64,000 nucleotides of DNA from Lachnospiraceae bacterium JLR.KK008 (GCA_037015955.1 CP143548.1:1792001-1856000); one strand, 5' to 3'; shown: positions 43,272 through 52,480, numbered from the stretch's first letter. Notes: generated by a model not told the origin, from the letters alone. Program-made: numbers and translations.

Positions 43272-43297
43272 CAGATCTGCGTTTCTAAGGCTGGGAA

Positions 43298-43345
43298 TAC
43301 CCTCTTTCATCAGACTTGTTTTTGTCTGATAAAAGAGGGTATTTT
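43298..43345 (+). terminator. rho-independent terminator of hicAB
   Basis: ATACCCTCTTT (43298-43308) and ATCAGAC (43310-43316) pair with GTCTGAT (43324-43330) and AAAGAGGGTAT (43332-43342), with one unpaired base; Ts follow. Confidence 0.85.
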
Positions 43346-43368
43346 CATAAGACTGGCCGGGGTATCGT

Positions 43369-45444
43369 TCATCCTCCCGAACGGGTATCGCCCTCCTTCG
43401 CGCTGCCGGCAGCGGCAAATCTGCGTGCCTGCCGTTTCTGCGCCTGCTCTTCTCTCCGCCTCACGAAAGTCTGTTCGAGCATTTCCCGCTTACCATCTAT
43501 GCGGCTTTTATATTCAGACCGTTTCTCTGCCCGCTCCTCTCTTTTCTTCCGATGTTCTCCATAGCTCTGTCGGTGTCCTTCCGCGTTTTTCTCTGCTGTC
43601 AGCGCCACGCCCTGTTTCACGCGTTCTACCTCACTGCCGGCAGCCGTACGGACGGCGCCTGCCTTCTTTTCTGCCGAATACAGGTGGTCTGTCGTCTTCT
43701 CTTTCGCCCTTTTGGACTGCGTATGCGCGGCATACCGGAACTGGATCGGGGCGCCCTTCACGTACTCTCTGACCTGTGCCGGCATACCTGCCCCAGCGCC
43801 GGTCGCCGCTCCCGCGTGTCTGCCGATCTCACCGTTTTTCACATATTTTCGCGCCGCCGTCCCCGCCTGCTGCAGCTTATCCTTCATCATCGGATCCGGA
43901 TGCGCCGTCACCGGATGCTTTTTCCTCTGTTCGGACGTCCCCGACTGTTGCCCGGTCTGGCCTGCTCCGCCCGGTATCATCCGAAAGGCCGGTCTGGCCT
44001 GCGGCGTCTGTCCGCCTTGCGAGACGGACGCATTTCCTGCTTCGTGTGCCGATCCGGACGATGCGCCGACAGGTCCCTGTGACGATGCCGGAGCCGATTC
44101 CCCGGCGCCGATGCCTGCCTTTCTCCCAAGAGCCATCGTGCTTCGTCCTATCTGTCTGCCTGCAGCCATGACATTTCTGCGCATATGATTCAGATCCTTC
44201 ACGTTGCCACTCATACGCAGCCGGTTCACAGCATAACGGGGCGTGGCGCTGCCGCGCTGTACCGTGCTGAGCAGCTCGAAGATCTTCCCTCTGTTTAAGA
44301 ACAAACCCGCGCCGATGATAATCTGTATGAGCAGGACGATAAACCAGCCCCACTCATCCGCCTTCTGAAACAGAAAGACATCGGTTCGGATCAGCAGCGC
44401 CAGCATAAAAGTAATGACCAGAATCATGATCTGTGTCTCCAGCATTTTCTTCAGCCATGCCGTGAGAATGCTCTCATACCCCGCAAACAGAAAAAGTAAT
44501 AACATAACCGGCGCCAGAATCAGATAGAAGACCGCCAGCACCTGAAAGATGAGCAGCGCGCCCGCGACTACGATAAACAACAGGCATTTGGCCAGACAGG
44601 GGATCAGATAGACGATCAGGAAACCGATCCGCTCAAAGCCGACCGTCATCCGGAAACATGCCGCGTCTCCCATGCCCTTCACCAATTCGGCTCTCTCTTC
44701 CGGATCGCTCACTTTCAGAAAACTGTCTACCGTACCGTCGTCTACGTCGTCATTCATAAATTCGACCGTCTTCCACGGCTCATGGACGAGATCGACCCAC
44801 AAAACGCCCGCCGCCTGCGCCGCGAAATCTTCCCGGTTTCCGGACATACCCATGCTGTCATTGACGCTCGAGAGCGCGTCGATGCTCACTTCCTTCGTGA
44901 CATTCGTCGCCAGAGACAGGGCGCTGTCTGATTTCAACACGACAAACATGGACAGGACGACGACAAGAAGGATCTTCCCGATCTCCGCAATGCCGCCGAC
45001 TGCATCCCGCTTCGCAAATTTCACCAGTAAGGTGGCCATACACGCGCCGATCGCGAGCATCAGCAGCGGTTCGAACACCGTATCCTTCAGCGCCTGCTGG
45101 ATGCCGTTGATCTGTCCGCCGAACATCTCCCCGATGTCGAAATTCAGCGCCCAGTAAAACAGCGTCACCGTCGCATAAGAGATCGTCCTGATGGCCGCGA
45201 ACAGCGCGTTGGCGATCCCGTTCAGTGCCTCCCAGTGGATCTCCAATACGCCCGTCTCCTCGATATCCAAAACATAGTTATCTCTGTAGTCATCCCTTAA
45301 ATACTTTGCATCTCCTTCTAAGTGATTAAAAGCATTTGTACCTTTGATCCCGCTGTCTGCCCTTACCGTCCCCGCAGGGACTGCCAGGGCAAGCACAAAC
45401 GCACACAAGAGCAGCATTCCCATTTTTCGCAGTCTACGCAGCAT
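43369..45444 (-). CDS. VirB6/TrbL-like conjugation membrane protein (CD3337/EF1877-type)
   Basis: About 691 aa from ATG 45444 (GGAGGG in front; an earlier TTG at 45465 is unlikely). A signal peptide is followed by TM helices between about 90 and 420 (FEPLLMLAIGACMATLLVKF, LVVVLSMFVVLKSDSALSLA, CLLFIVVAGALLIFQVLAVF). The C-terminal 270 residues are soluble, Gln/Arg/Ala-rich and charged. This is the Orf15/TrbL-like channel component of Firmicutes conjugative elements. It overlaps the hydrolase gene by 11 bp. Confidence 0.88.
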   Translation of the reverse strand: MLRRLRKMGMLLLCAFVLALAVPAGTVRADSGIKGTNAFNHLEGDAKYLRDDYRDNYVLDIEETGVLEIHWEALNGIANALFAAIRTISYATVTLFYWALNFDIGEMFGGQINGIQQALKDTVFEPLLMLAIGACMATLLVKFAKRDAVGGIAEIGKILLVVVLSMFVVLKSDSALSLATNVTKEVSIDALSSVNDSMGMSGNREDFAAQAAGVLWVDLVHEPWKTVEFMNDDVDDGTVDSFLKVSDPEERAELVKGMGDAACFRMTVGFERIGFLIVYLIPCLAKCLLFIVVAGALLIFQVLAVFYLILAPVMLLLFLFAGYESILTAWLKKMLETQIMILVITFMLALLIRTDVFLFQKADEWGWFIVLLIQIIIGAGLFLNRGKIFELLSTVQRGSATPRYAVNRLRMSGNVKDLNHMRRNVMAAGRQIGRSTMALGRKAGIGAGESAPASSQGPVGASSGSAHEAGNASVSQGGQTPQARPAFRMIPGGAGQTGQQSGTSEQRKKHPVTAHPDPMMKDKLQQAGTAARKYVKNGEIGRHAGAATGAGAGMPAQVREYVKGAPIQFRYAAHTQSKRAKEKTTDHLYSAEKKAGAVRTAAGSEVERVKQGVALTAEKNAEGHRQSYGEHRKKREERAEKRSEYKSRIDGKREMLEQTFVRRREEQAQKRQARRFAAAGSAKEGDTRSGG

Positions 45445-46654
45445 CTTCTCCCTCCTCTCCGGCAAACTGAAACCGCGGACGCCTGTAATATTTAAATCTG
45501 CAGCCCTTCATCGGCGGCGAGAACGTCCCTCCCAAAATCGGATCGGTGTTGTTGCTGCCGCTATCCACCGAGATACCGACCCGGCCCTTGGGCCGTTCCG
45601 CATAACCATAGCTGGAGCCGCCGCAGTGGATCCAGGCGTGCTGTCCGCCGATCTCCCCGATATAGATCCCCACATGGTTGTAGACGCCGTTCCCAACCTC
45701 CTTCGGGAGCCGGTAAAAGCCCAGGTCGCCCGGCTTCAATTCGCTCTCTCTGATCTCGTCACTGGCATACCACTGTGACGTCGTCCCGCCGCCTCCGGCG
45801 ACCGTCCTGCCAAAACACTGATAATAGACCCAGTCCACATAGCCGCTGCAATCCAGCGGCCCTGACGGCGCTCCCTGGCGCGCCGACTTGCCACCCAGCA
45901 GATACGGCCAGTTCACCAGGGAATCCGCGACTTCCAGCAGTTCCTGCCGCGTCACATCCCCGACCGTAATCTCCGGCAGTTCCCCGGCGCCGCCCGCCCA
46001 AACGGAATCGGTCGGGACATGCTCGTCATATCCGTAAAGCTGTGGCAGATACCGGGCCTCATACAGCTCCACGACACCGTCCCTGTCCTTCTCTTTCAGG
46101 CCGATAAACCGGTCAAGGACGTCCTCATACTGCACTTCCGGATAATTCTCCAGCGCCACCTCATACTTGATGTCACCGCCGCCCTTTTCCCGGGCCGCCG
46201 TCTGTAATGCGATTAGAAGCTGCTCCGCGTTCCTGTACGTCACCGTCAGCCGGGACTGTCCCGCGTATATGAGGATCGCGTCCGCCGCCTCATAATAGTC
46301 CACACTCTGAAGCTCCCACTCGGAGTCCGTCGTCCCGTCCTCATTTTCATGGGTAATCAGCTTGTACTTCTCTTCCCGCAGCCTGCAAAATTCCAGCCCC
46401 GTAATGATCGGATTAAAGTCCTCGATGTCCCCTTCTCCGGCCTCATAAGTGCGCACCACATCGGAGAGCATGACCAGATCCCAGGGAGCGCCCAACTCCG
46501 TACAGGCATATTGGTATTCGAACGCTTTCTGCTCTGTCGCCGGTACCGGGATCGGCTGGCTTGCGCCGCTGGATGCGAAAAAGAGCATCAGCACCAGAGG
46601 CAGCGCCGCGCTTATGGCAAGAAGCAGTCCCAAAAACAATCCTGCCTTTTTCAT
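45434..46654 (-). CDS. NlpC/P60 cell-wall hydrolase of the conjugation system
   Basis: About 406 aa from ATG 46654 (GGGAAGAG in front). N-terminal signal/membrane anchor LFLGLLLAISAALPLVLMLF, a middle domain similar to the lysozyme-like region of CwlT proteins, and a C-terminal NlpC/P60 domain: catalytic Cys in GPLDCSGYVDWVY, His in VYNHVGIYIG, and the third residue near HAWIHCGG. It opens the wall for the transfer channel. In related elements a VirB4 gene precedes it; here the next sequence upstream is AT-rich and of different origin. Confidence 0.88.
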   Translation of the reverse strand: MKKAGLFLGLLLAISAALPLVLMLFFASSGASQPIPVPATEQKAFEYQYACTELGAPWDLVMLSDVVRTYEAGEGDIEDFNPIITGLEFCRLREEKYKLITHENEDGTTDSEWELQSVDYYEAADAILIYAGQSRLTVTYRNAEQLLIALQTAAREKGGGDIKYEVALENYPEVQYEDVLDRFIGLKEKDRDGVVELYEARYLPQLYGYDEHVPTDSVWAGGAGELPEITVGDVTRQELLEVADSLVNWPYLLGGKSARQGAPSGPLDCSGYVDWVYYQCFGRTVAGGGGTTSQWYASDEIRESELKPGDLGFYRLPKEVGNGVYNHVGIYIGEIGGQHAWIHCGGSSYGYAERPKGRVGISVDSGSNNTDPILGGTFSPPMKGCRFKYYRRPRFQFAGEEGEDAA

Positions 46655-46733
46655 ATCTCTTCCCTTTTCATCAGATCTTTGCCACATTGTCAAGCGGTGA
46701 ATTTAAAATTTTTATATTTTTTATGAAAATATA

Positions 46734-46762
46734 TTGCACAAAAAATTTTCATGTGGTATAGT
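46734..46762 (+). promoter_or_regulatory. promoter of the AAA/TOPRIM operon
   Basis: -35 TTGCAC (46734-46739), 17-nt spacer, -10 TATAGT (46757-46762). An inverted repeat ATGAAAAT (46723-46730) / ATTTTCAT (46745-46752) overlaps the -35 and may bind a repressor. Confidence 0.65.
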
Positions 46763-46801
46763 ATGTAATGTAAAATGAATTTCAATTTGGAGGAACCGAC
46801 C

Positions 46802-48079
46802 ATGCTAATAGAAATAAGAGCCAATAACTGCTTTTCTTTTTCGGAAGAAATAGTTTTTTCTACGAAAGCGGATATGCGAAACAAAAAATTTGCATCTAAC
46901 GTTCATAGCGAAAATAATTTCAATATATTAAAGGCGGTAGGAATCTATGGCCCTAACAATGCGGGTAAAACATGTCTGGTAAAATGTATCCGCAGTGCCA
47001 AAAACATTCTGTTAAATCAGAAACCCAAAATTATGCCGAATATTTTTCAAGACAGTACAATATGCCAGCTGGGAATCACGTTTCTGGAAGAAGGCAGGGA
47101 GTTTTCCTATGATTTTTGGTATGATGACCAAAAAAATGAATATCCCTATGAAAAATTTGTAGAAATCTCAAAAGATCAATATGGTAACGAAAAAGAGAAT
47201 ATTTGGCTTTTAAAAGATGTCGTCAGTGGAAATTACCAATGTGATGATGAAGATTTGTTAAAAATGATTTCTCTTGTATCTCAAAGTAATTTGTTGTTTT
47301 ATCTGGTAGATGTCAATAAATTTGATAGACTGGCAGAAATGAAGCGAGTTGTTACAAAGTTCGCTTCTAAGATTGATATCATCAATATGAATAATATTCC
47401 CTTAAAACGAACAATCAATCTTATGAAGAATGAAAACGATCTACAGAGAAAAGTAGTAGAGTTCATTAAAAATTCGGATCTTTATATGGATGACTTCGGG
47501 TATGTAGATATGGATAAAATCCATGTAAAAATGAACTCTGATGAAGAAAAACCGGATGAAAAAGCTCTTGATATTCCTGAACAGATTATGGATCAAATTC
47601 GGTTGGTGTCTGTTTATAGAGGCGTTCCTGTTCCCAGCGTACTTTTTGACTCTACTGGAACAAAGAAAATTGCCGCTCTTGCAAGTTATATCATAGAAGG
47701 GATTGAACAGGGCAGGATTCTTGTGGTAGATGAATTAGACAGTAGTATTCATTTTAAACTGACCAGAGCAATCGTAGCTATGTTTAATAATGAATTGAAT
47801 ACAAATGCTCAGATGATATTTACAGTGCATGATATCAATTTAATGGATTGTAAAAAAATGTTCCGAAAAGAACAGATATGGTTTGTGCATAAAGATGAAA
47901 GTGGTGTCTATGTTTATTCCTTGGCGGCGTTTACCGCACAACAGGGAGTGCGTGATACTACGGACATCATGGAAAAATATCGGAAAGGTGTATTAGGTGC
48001 CCTGCCTGATCCAGAGTTAATTCGTTCTTTACTGGATATCAAAGGAAACCGGAAGGAGGTGCCTGCCGATAATGAGTAA
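46802..48079 (+). CDS. AAA_15-type ATPase, RloA/AbiLi-like
   Basis: About 425 aa from ATG 46802 (GGAGG 8 nt before). Walker A is GIYGPNNAGKTCLVK (near residue 50), the N-terminal strand IRANNCFSFSEEIVFS is typical of SMC-like/OLD-like ATPases, and the distal half has SVLFDSTGTKKIAALASY, Walker B RILVVDELDSSIHFK and the switch IFTVHDINLMDC. With the overlapping TOPRIM gene it forms a two-gene unit resembling AbiL (RloA-RloB) and, more distantly, PARIS, both phage-defence systems. Function is inferred from this pairing. Confidence 0.82.
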   Translation: MLIEIRANNCFSFSEEIVFSTKADMRNKKFASNVHSENNFNILKAVGIYGPNNAGKTCLVKCIRSAKNILLNQKPKIMPNIFQDSTICQLGITFLEEGREFSYDFWYDDQKNEYPYEKFVEISKDQYGNEKENIWLLKDVVSGNYQCDDEDLLKMISLVSQSNLLFYLVDVNKFDRLAEMKRVVTKFASKIDIINMNNIPLKRTINLMKNENDLQRKVVEFIKNSDLYMDDFGYVDMDKIHVKMNSDEEKPDEKALDIPEQIMDQIRLVSVYRGVPVPSVLFDSTGTKKIAALASYIIEGIEQGRILVVDELDSSIHFKLTRAIVAMFNNELNTNAQMIFTVHDINLMDCKKMFRKEQIWFVHKDESGVYVYSLAAFTAQQGVRDTTDIMEKYRKGVLGALPDPELIRSLLDIKGNRKEVPADNE

Positions 48080-48701
48080 AATTCCTCAGATTTTTACTGG
48101 CAGCAGAATATGTATTATATGTGAAGGGGATGAAGAATATGAATATTTAGAGAAATTGATCTCATTAGATGTATGGAGCAAAGAATACCTTTTTCAACTG
48201 GAAAATGCTGAAGGAAATGGAAATATACCAGCACGATATCAGGACAAATATCAGAATAGTTCAAGTGACTTGGTATTGGTATTCTGTGATACAGATAAAA
48301 AACCTTATGAACAATATGTTGATATCAAGCGAAAAATCAACAAATTTCATGGAGTTGAAAATGCTGCAGACCAGATTGTTATATATGGAAATCCCTGTAC
48401 CATGCAAATCATCATTGAACATTGGGATGATGTGATACTTAGTTCCAATAAAAAAAAGAAAAATGCCCCGATTATCTTTGAACTTACAGGCGTTGAAGGA
48501 TACAAAGGGAGAGCGGATCAACGGCAAGCATTGTTTTCCCGAATTACAAAGGAAAACTATCAAGAAATGCGAGAGCGAATCAAAAAGCTGCCATCTGATG
48601 ATGCAATAGAAGGAAGCACTAATTTAGGCAGATTTATTGAATACTTTACAATGGATGACAGTAAATGGATACAAACAATCAACAATGCTTTGGATGGATG
48701 A
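48072..48701 (+). CDS. RloB-like TOPRIM protein, AbiLii-like
   Basis: A 209-aa protein overlapping the ATPase gene by 8 bp. The TOPRIM-like core has the Glu strand RICIICEGDEEYEYLEKLIS and the acidic strand LVLVFCDTDKKPYEQY, then an Asn/His-rich strand. It is the probable nuclease or effector controlled by the ATPase. The C-terminus IEGSTNLGRFIEYFTMDDSK is helical. No clear T-rich terminator follows. Confidence 0.78.
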   Translation: MSKIPQIFTGSRICIICEGDEEYEYLEKLISLDVWSKEYLFQLENAEGNGNIPARYQDKYQNSSSDLVLVFCDTDKKPYEQYVDIKRKINKFHGVENAADQIVIYGNPCTMQIIIEHWDDVILSSNKKKKNAPIIFELTGVEGYKGRADQRQALFSRITKENYQEMRERIKKLPSDDAIEGSTNLGRFIEYFTMDDSKWIQTINNALDG

Positions 48702-48858
48702 CCATATTTAAGAAGAGATTCTGTATGGATATATAGAGATTTTTTCTCTTAATATAGCAGCCACTCAAATAATATGCTAACAAAAACATAAGAAACATTA
48801 TAATTTACGGGTTCAGGCATACAAACAGCCAAAAAAATGCTTGTAGAAAGGAATATCT

Positions 48859-49791
48859 ATGAAATTGAAAGCTTTAAGTCACTATAACGGAGACATGGAC
48901 ACACGATTTGGAGATTGTATACTGCTGTATGATACCACTTCTTTGGTAGTATACGATTGTGGACATATTCAGCATACTGAGGAGATTAAAAAATTTTTGA
49001 GAAAAAATAGTTTAATTTCCCAGATACACATTGTTATTTCACACAATGACAGTGACCATACAGATGGGGTTGAGAGTTTAATGGAACATCTGCACAGTAA
49101 AGGATATGATGTTACATTATATTCTTCTTTATATCTAAAAAGCGCAAGAAAAGTATTGGAACTTCTTGACGATGGGCGCAGGACATTGCCGGCAACAAAA
49201 CAACATATACTTGAAACCTTTGACAATATAAAAGATATTGTTGAAAAAGCTCAGGAATATGGATTTTCAATTGAAAATGCCACTGTAGGAACAAAGGCGT
49301 TATCTGGGAGCATTGTTGGTCCAACAGAAGATGAATTTGCTGAGGTTGTTGCACAGGCTATTGAAGATGCCAAAACCACGAAAATAGATGGTGAAACTGT
49401 GATGAACGCTGCAAGTGTACAGTTAAAATATAAATTAACTAATGCAGAAATCATTCTTCTATGTGGAGATGCGTCACCTACCTATCTACATCACCTTGAT
49501 AACTATGATTTAATCCAGCTTCCTCATCACGGGAAGTTAGATAGCGCAAAGGAAATCTTTGATACTCTGAAAGATTCTTATGGAAAGAGTTATCTTATAT
49601 CCGATAATACAGGTTCTGGGGCTACAAGCGGCGGTTCTGATAAACTAGTCGAGTATATGAAAAATGAACGGTATAGCCCGGCACTAAATACTAAAAATGG
49701 TGTGATATCTATCCCTGCAAATACATATGGGAATAATTCCAGTAACAGAACACAAGGAGTGAAGCTAGGTGAAATGGATTGTAAGCTCTGA
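48859..49791 (+). CDS. MBL-fold protein 1 (ComEC-like)
   Basis: A 310-aa metallo-beta-lactamase-fold protein without signal peptide. The metal motif is ISHNDSDHTDGVESL (HxDxDH, residues 62-67), with the later Asp in ILLCGDASPTY and His in LIQLPHHGKLDSAKE. An insert of about 80 residues between the first two motifs is helical. It belongs to the DNA-processing/ComEC-like MBL branch and should be a phosphodiesterase or nuclease. It overlaps the next gene by 23 bp; the four genes 48859-52480 are likely one operon. A purine-rich AAGG lies before the ATG. Confidence 0.8.
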   Translation: MKLKALSHYNGDMDTRFGDCILLYDTTSLVVYDCGHIQHTEEIKKFLRKNSLISQIHIVISHNDSDHTDGVESLMEHLHSKGYDVTLYSSLYLKSARKVLELLDDGRRTLPATKQHILETFDNIKDIVEKAQEYGFSIENATVGTKALSGSIVGPTEDEFAEVVAQAIEDAKTTKIDGETVMNAASVQLKYKLTNAEIILLCGDASPTYLHHLDNYDLIQLPHHGKLDSAKEIFDTLKDSYGKSYLISDNTGSGATSGGSDKLVEYMKNERYSPALNTKNGVISIPANTYGNNSSNRTQGVKLGEMDCKL

Positions 49792-50323
49792 TCCTCGAAT
49801 TTTTGTAAATAGAGCCCATATGTCAGCAAGATTACAATATATCCAATCTGTTACTGATGCACCAGTAACAGATTGGATGATTACTCGAAAAAACAGCGCT
49901 TTTCCCAAATCATTGTTTTGTTGCATGACAAATGATGAGTTAAATGGAACATTTATAACGGCACATATAGGTGAAGTCCAGCGATTATGCTCTGTCCATG
50001 AAATCGCAATGAGCGATTTCGTGATAGCTAATACATGCATTTGGGAAAAATCATCAAACAAACAAATATTATATTACATGATGAACATAAATAAAAAGGC
50101 AGTGCTCTGGTTTTCCAAGCAAACACTGAGTTTGGAAGAGAATTATAATTTGCGCCAATCAACATTGTTAAGCAATGTTGGAACATTTGGTTTTAATACT
50201 TCTTTATCAGAACGGCTACTCTTTTCCAACAGACATAAAGGATTCATGAAAGCTGTTTCTTTTGCTTTTGATAAAGTATCACCTATTATTTTGCCGCAAG
50301 ATTATGATAGTATTATTATGTAA
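49769..50323 (+). CDS. unknown 184-aa protein with hairpin-rich coding sequence
   Basis: Starts at GTG 49769 with AAGGAG 9 nt before; no ATG is available near. The sequence (MKWIVSSDPRIFVNRAHMSA start, FCCMTNDELNGTFITAHIGE, LLSNVGTFGFNTSLSERLLF) matches no family I know. It has no TM segment, and the only cysteines are scattered. It overlaps MBL 1 and precedes MBL 2, so it probably acts with them. Three perfect hairpins lie in its mRNA (listed separately). Confidence 0.65.
   Translation: MKWIVSSDPRIFVNRAHMSARLQYIQSVTDAPVTDWMITRKNSAFPKSLFCCMTNDELNGTFITAHIGEVQRLCSVHEIAMSDFVIANTCIWEKSSNKQILYYMMNINKKAVLWFSKQTLSLEENYNLRQSTLLSNVGTFGFNTSLSERLLFSNRHKGFMKAVSFAFDKVSPIILPQDYDSIIM
49841..49878 (+). repeat. 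16-bp perfect inverted repeat inside the 184-aa gene
   Basis: Arms 49841-49856 and 49863-49878 with a 6-nt loop, at codons about 25-37. Two smaller perfect hairpins follow in the same gene: GAAATCGC/GCGATTTC (50000-50020) and CAACATTG/CAATGTTG (50160-50180). Confidence 0.85.
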
Positions 50324-50418
50324 TATTTGAAACAATAGAAATCAGTTTTAAATATGAATCCCAAAAAACAAATACCCATAATACACTTAAAATTATATTT
50401 TAGAATGGAGTAAAAATA

Positions 50419-51769
50419 TTGAAAGAACCATTATCATTTTATAAAGCCAATGATGGTATAAAATTCTACCTTGTAAACTGCGGTTCAGGATTAACGCATC
50501 TGATTGTCTTTCCGGATGATACCGTAATGTTATTTGATTGTAACCTTATAGATGACGCAGAGCATCCAAACAGGAATAAAGATTATATCTTAAATTTCTT
50601 CAAAAATGTAATCCCGAAAAAAATAGATGAATATGGAAATACATTTCAGCCCATTGATATTTTCGTCAATTCCCACCGTGATACAGATCATCTAAAAGGA
50701 TTAAAAGATATTAATAGTGTGTTTCCAATTCAATCAATATGGGATTCAGGATTCCATGGAGCAAATATCGGCAATGATGATTATAAGTATTATATGGGAT
50801 TAAGAAATAGGTTAAAAAATAAGAATCGTGCCAATCTAAAAGTACCAACACCATCAAATAAACCATTTCAATGTATCGGAGGTGCTAATTTATATTGTTT
50901 TTGTGATGCTCAAGAACCTACTACTCTAGTGAATGAATTGCTTTGTGAAAGCGCTGACAAAGAACAGCATACTAATTGTATCGTACTCCTAATCCACTAT
51001 GCTGAAAAAAAAATTACTATTAACAGGCGATTCTGATTGGAAAGCATGGAAAGAAGATATCGTCCCAAATTTTGAAGATTGTCCTGTTAACTATGAAAAT
51101 ACTGATATCCTAATTGCAAGTCACCATGGCTCAAGAACTTTTTTTACACGTGAAGATACAATTAATGAAACTAAATATCCAAACACCACTTATACTGAAT
51201 CCATAAGACTAATAAGCCCTAAAATAACATTAATTTCATGTGCTGAATATGAATATAAAGATTATCATCTTCCAAATAAAGAAGCACTAAAATTATATAA
51301 AGATAATACGTCAAATGAACAAGTTTATACAACCAACGAGTATGGCACTTTCTTTGGGCGTATTGATTCAAACGGAAATTTTTCTGTAACACCAGAACGA
51401 TTTCACAATCATGGAAAACAGACTGGAATGAAAATCCATCTAACATGTAAAACCGATACAGGTATTACACTTGAGACTAATACAGCATATGCTGTTGGTT
51501 GTAAACTAAATTTTTACCTCACCTCTATTGGTGGAGTTCTTAATGATATAGATAAACCACAAATTTTATGGGAAGTTTGCAATGCCGGCTATGGAAAAGA
51601 CGATATACACCACGAAATTTATTATAAAGACAAGAATGAAGATGATAAAAAATGTTTTTTTTCACGAGATTTATGTTTCCTTGGAACTCATCTTCTTAGA
51701 TGCCGTGTTATAAACAAACGAAAGCATTTTGACCAAACACTTATATTTGTAGTTCATGGGGAAAATTGA
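50419..51769 (+). pseudogene. MBL-fold protein 2 with AGS-C-like C-terminal domain, frameshifted at an A9 run
   Basis: Frame 1 (TTG 50419 to 51036, GGAG upstream) gives the first MBL half: LTHLIVFPDDTVMLFDCNL and FVNSHRDTDHLKGLKD (HxDxDH). Frame 3 (50999-51769) continues LLLTGDSDWKAW and LIASHHGSRTFFTRE, the rest of the same fold. The break is at GCTG-A9-TT (51005-51013); eight As would join them into about 449 aa. The last 110 residues (PQILWEVCNAGYG, FLGTHLLRCRVINKRKHFDQ) resemble the AGS-C sensor domain of cyclase/CD-NTase systems (WxVxNxG, then GTHxxxC). It may be a true pseudogene, an assembly slip, or a gene expressed by slippage on the A-run. Confidence 0.7.
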
Positions 51770-51784
51770 AGGAGAAGTAATGCT

Positions 51785-52480
51785 ATGGATAATAATCTTA
51801 AAGACTATCGCGAAAAAGAACTGAAGAATTATGTAATTGGAAATGCATTAATAATAATAGTTTTGTTAGGTATATTTAATACACTACTTGATGTAAAAAT
51901 GGATGAATCTACAAATAACATACTATTGACATTGAGTTCAGAAATAATCTCTGCCGGCATCTTTTCATCTATCTTATATACCTATGTATTTATTCTTGAT
52001 GCTATTATTCCTGGAAATTGGAAAGATTCGATCTGTAATCTATGTAGACCACTTCCCGGTGAAATAATTTTTGAAGAAATCCGGGAAAAAGCAAACGATA
52101 AGCGATTCACAAAAGAAAAGGCTCTACAAAAATATGCAAACATATATGAAATTATAGATAATCTAATTGGAAAAGAAAAACGAAAAGCATCAAATGATGC
52201 ATGGTACTCTATCTATCTTAAATACGAAAATAAAACAAAAATATTTATCTCTCAACGAGACTATTTATTATGTCGCGATTTATGTATTTCAACACTATAT
52301 ATTGGTTTATTATATTTTGTTTTATGGGCATTTTCGATTGTTGCTTTTGACTATAGAATTGTAATATTATTGATAGTTGAATTGATTGCTACAAATTTTG
52401 CCATGCGAGGTAAACAGAAAAGATTTGCTTATAATGTAATAGCCATGGATATACACACACCAGAAGAGAATCACGAATAA
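51785..52480 (+). CDS. four-TM membrane protein, putative effector
   Basis: A 231-aa protein (AAGGAG about 10 nt before ATG). Two N-terminal helices (IGNALIIIVLLGIFNTLL and EIISAGIFSSILYTYVFI), a cytosolic middle of about 80 charged residues (EEIREKANDKRFTKEKALQK), and two C-terminal helices (LYIGLLYFVLWAFSIVAF and IVILLIVELIATNFAM). It is the last gene of the MBL operon. Paired membrane helices are the usual effector form in nucleotide-signalling defence systems (for example SLATT-type), but it does not obviously match one. Family unknown. Confidence 0.7.
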   Translation: MDNNLKDYREKELKNYVIGNALIIIVLLGIFNTLLDVKMDESTNNILLTLSSEIISAGIFSSILYTYVFILDAIIPGNWKDSICNLCRPLPGEIIFEEIREKANDKRFTKEKALQKYANIYEIIDNLIGKEKRKASNDAWYSIYLKYENKTKIFISQRDYLLCRDLCISTLYIGLLYFVLWAFSIVAFDYRIVILLIVELIATNFAMRGKQKRFAYNVIAMDIHTPEENHE

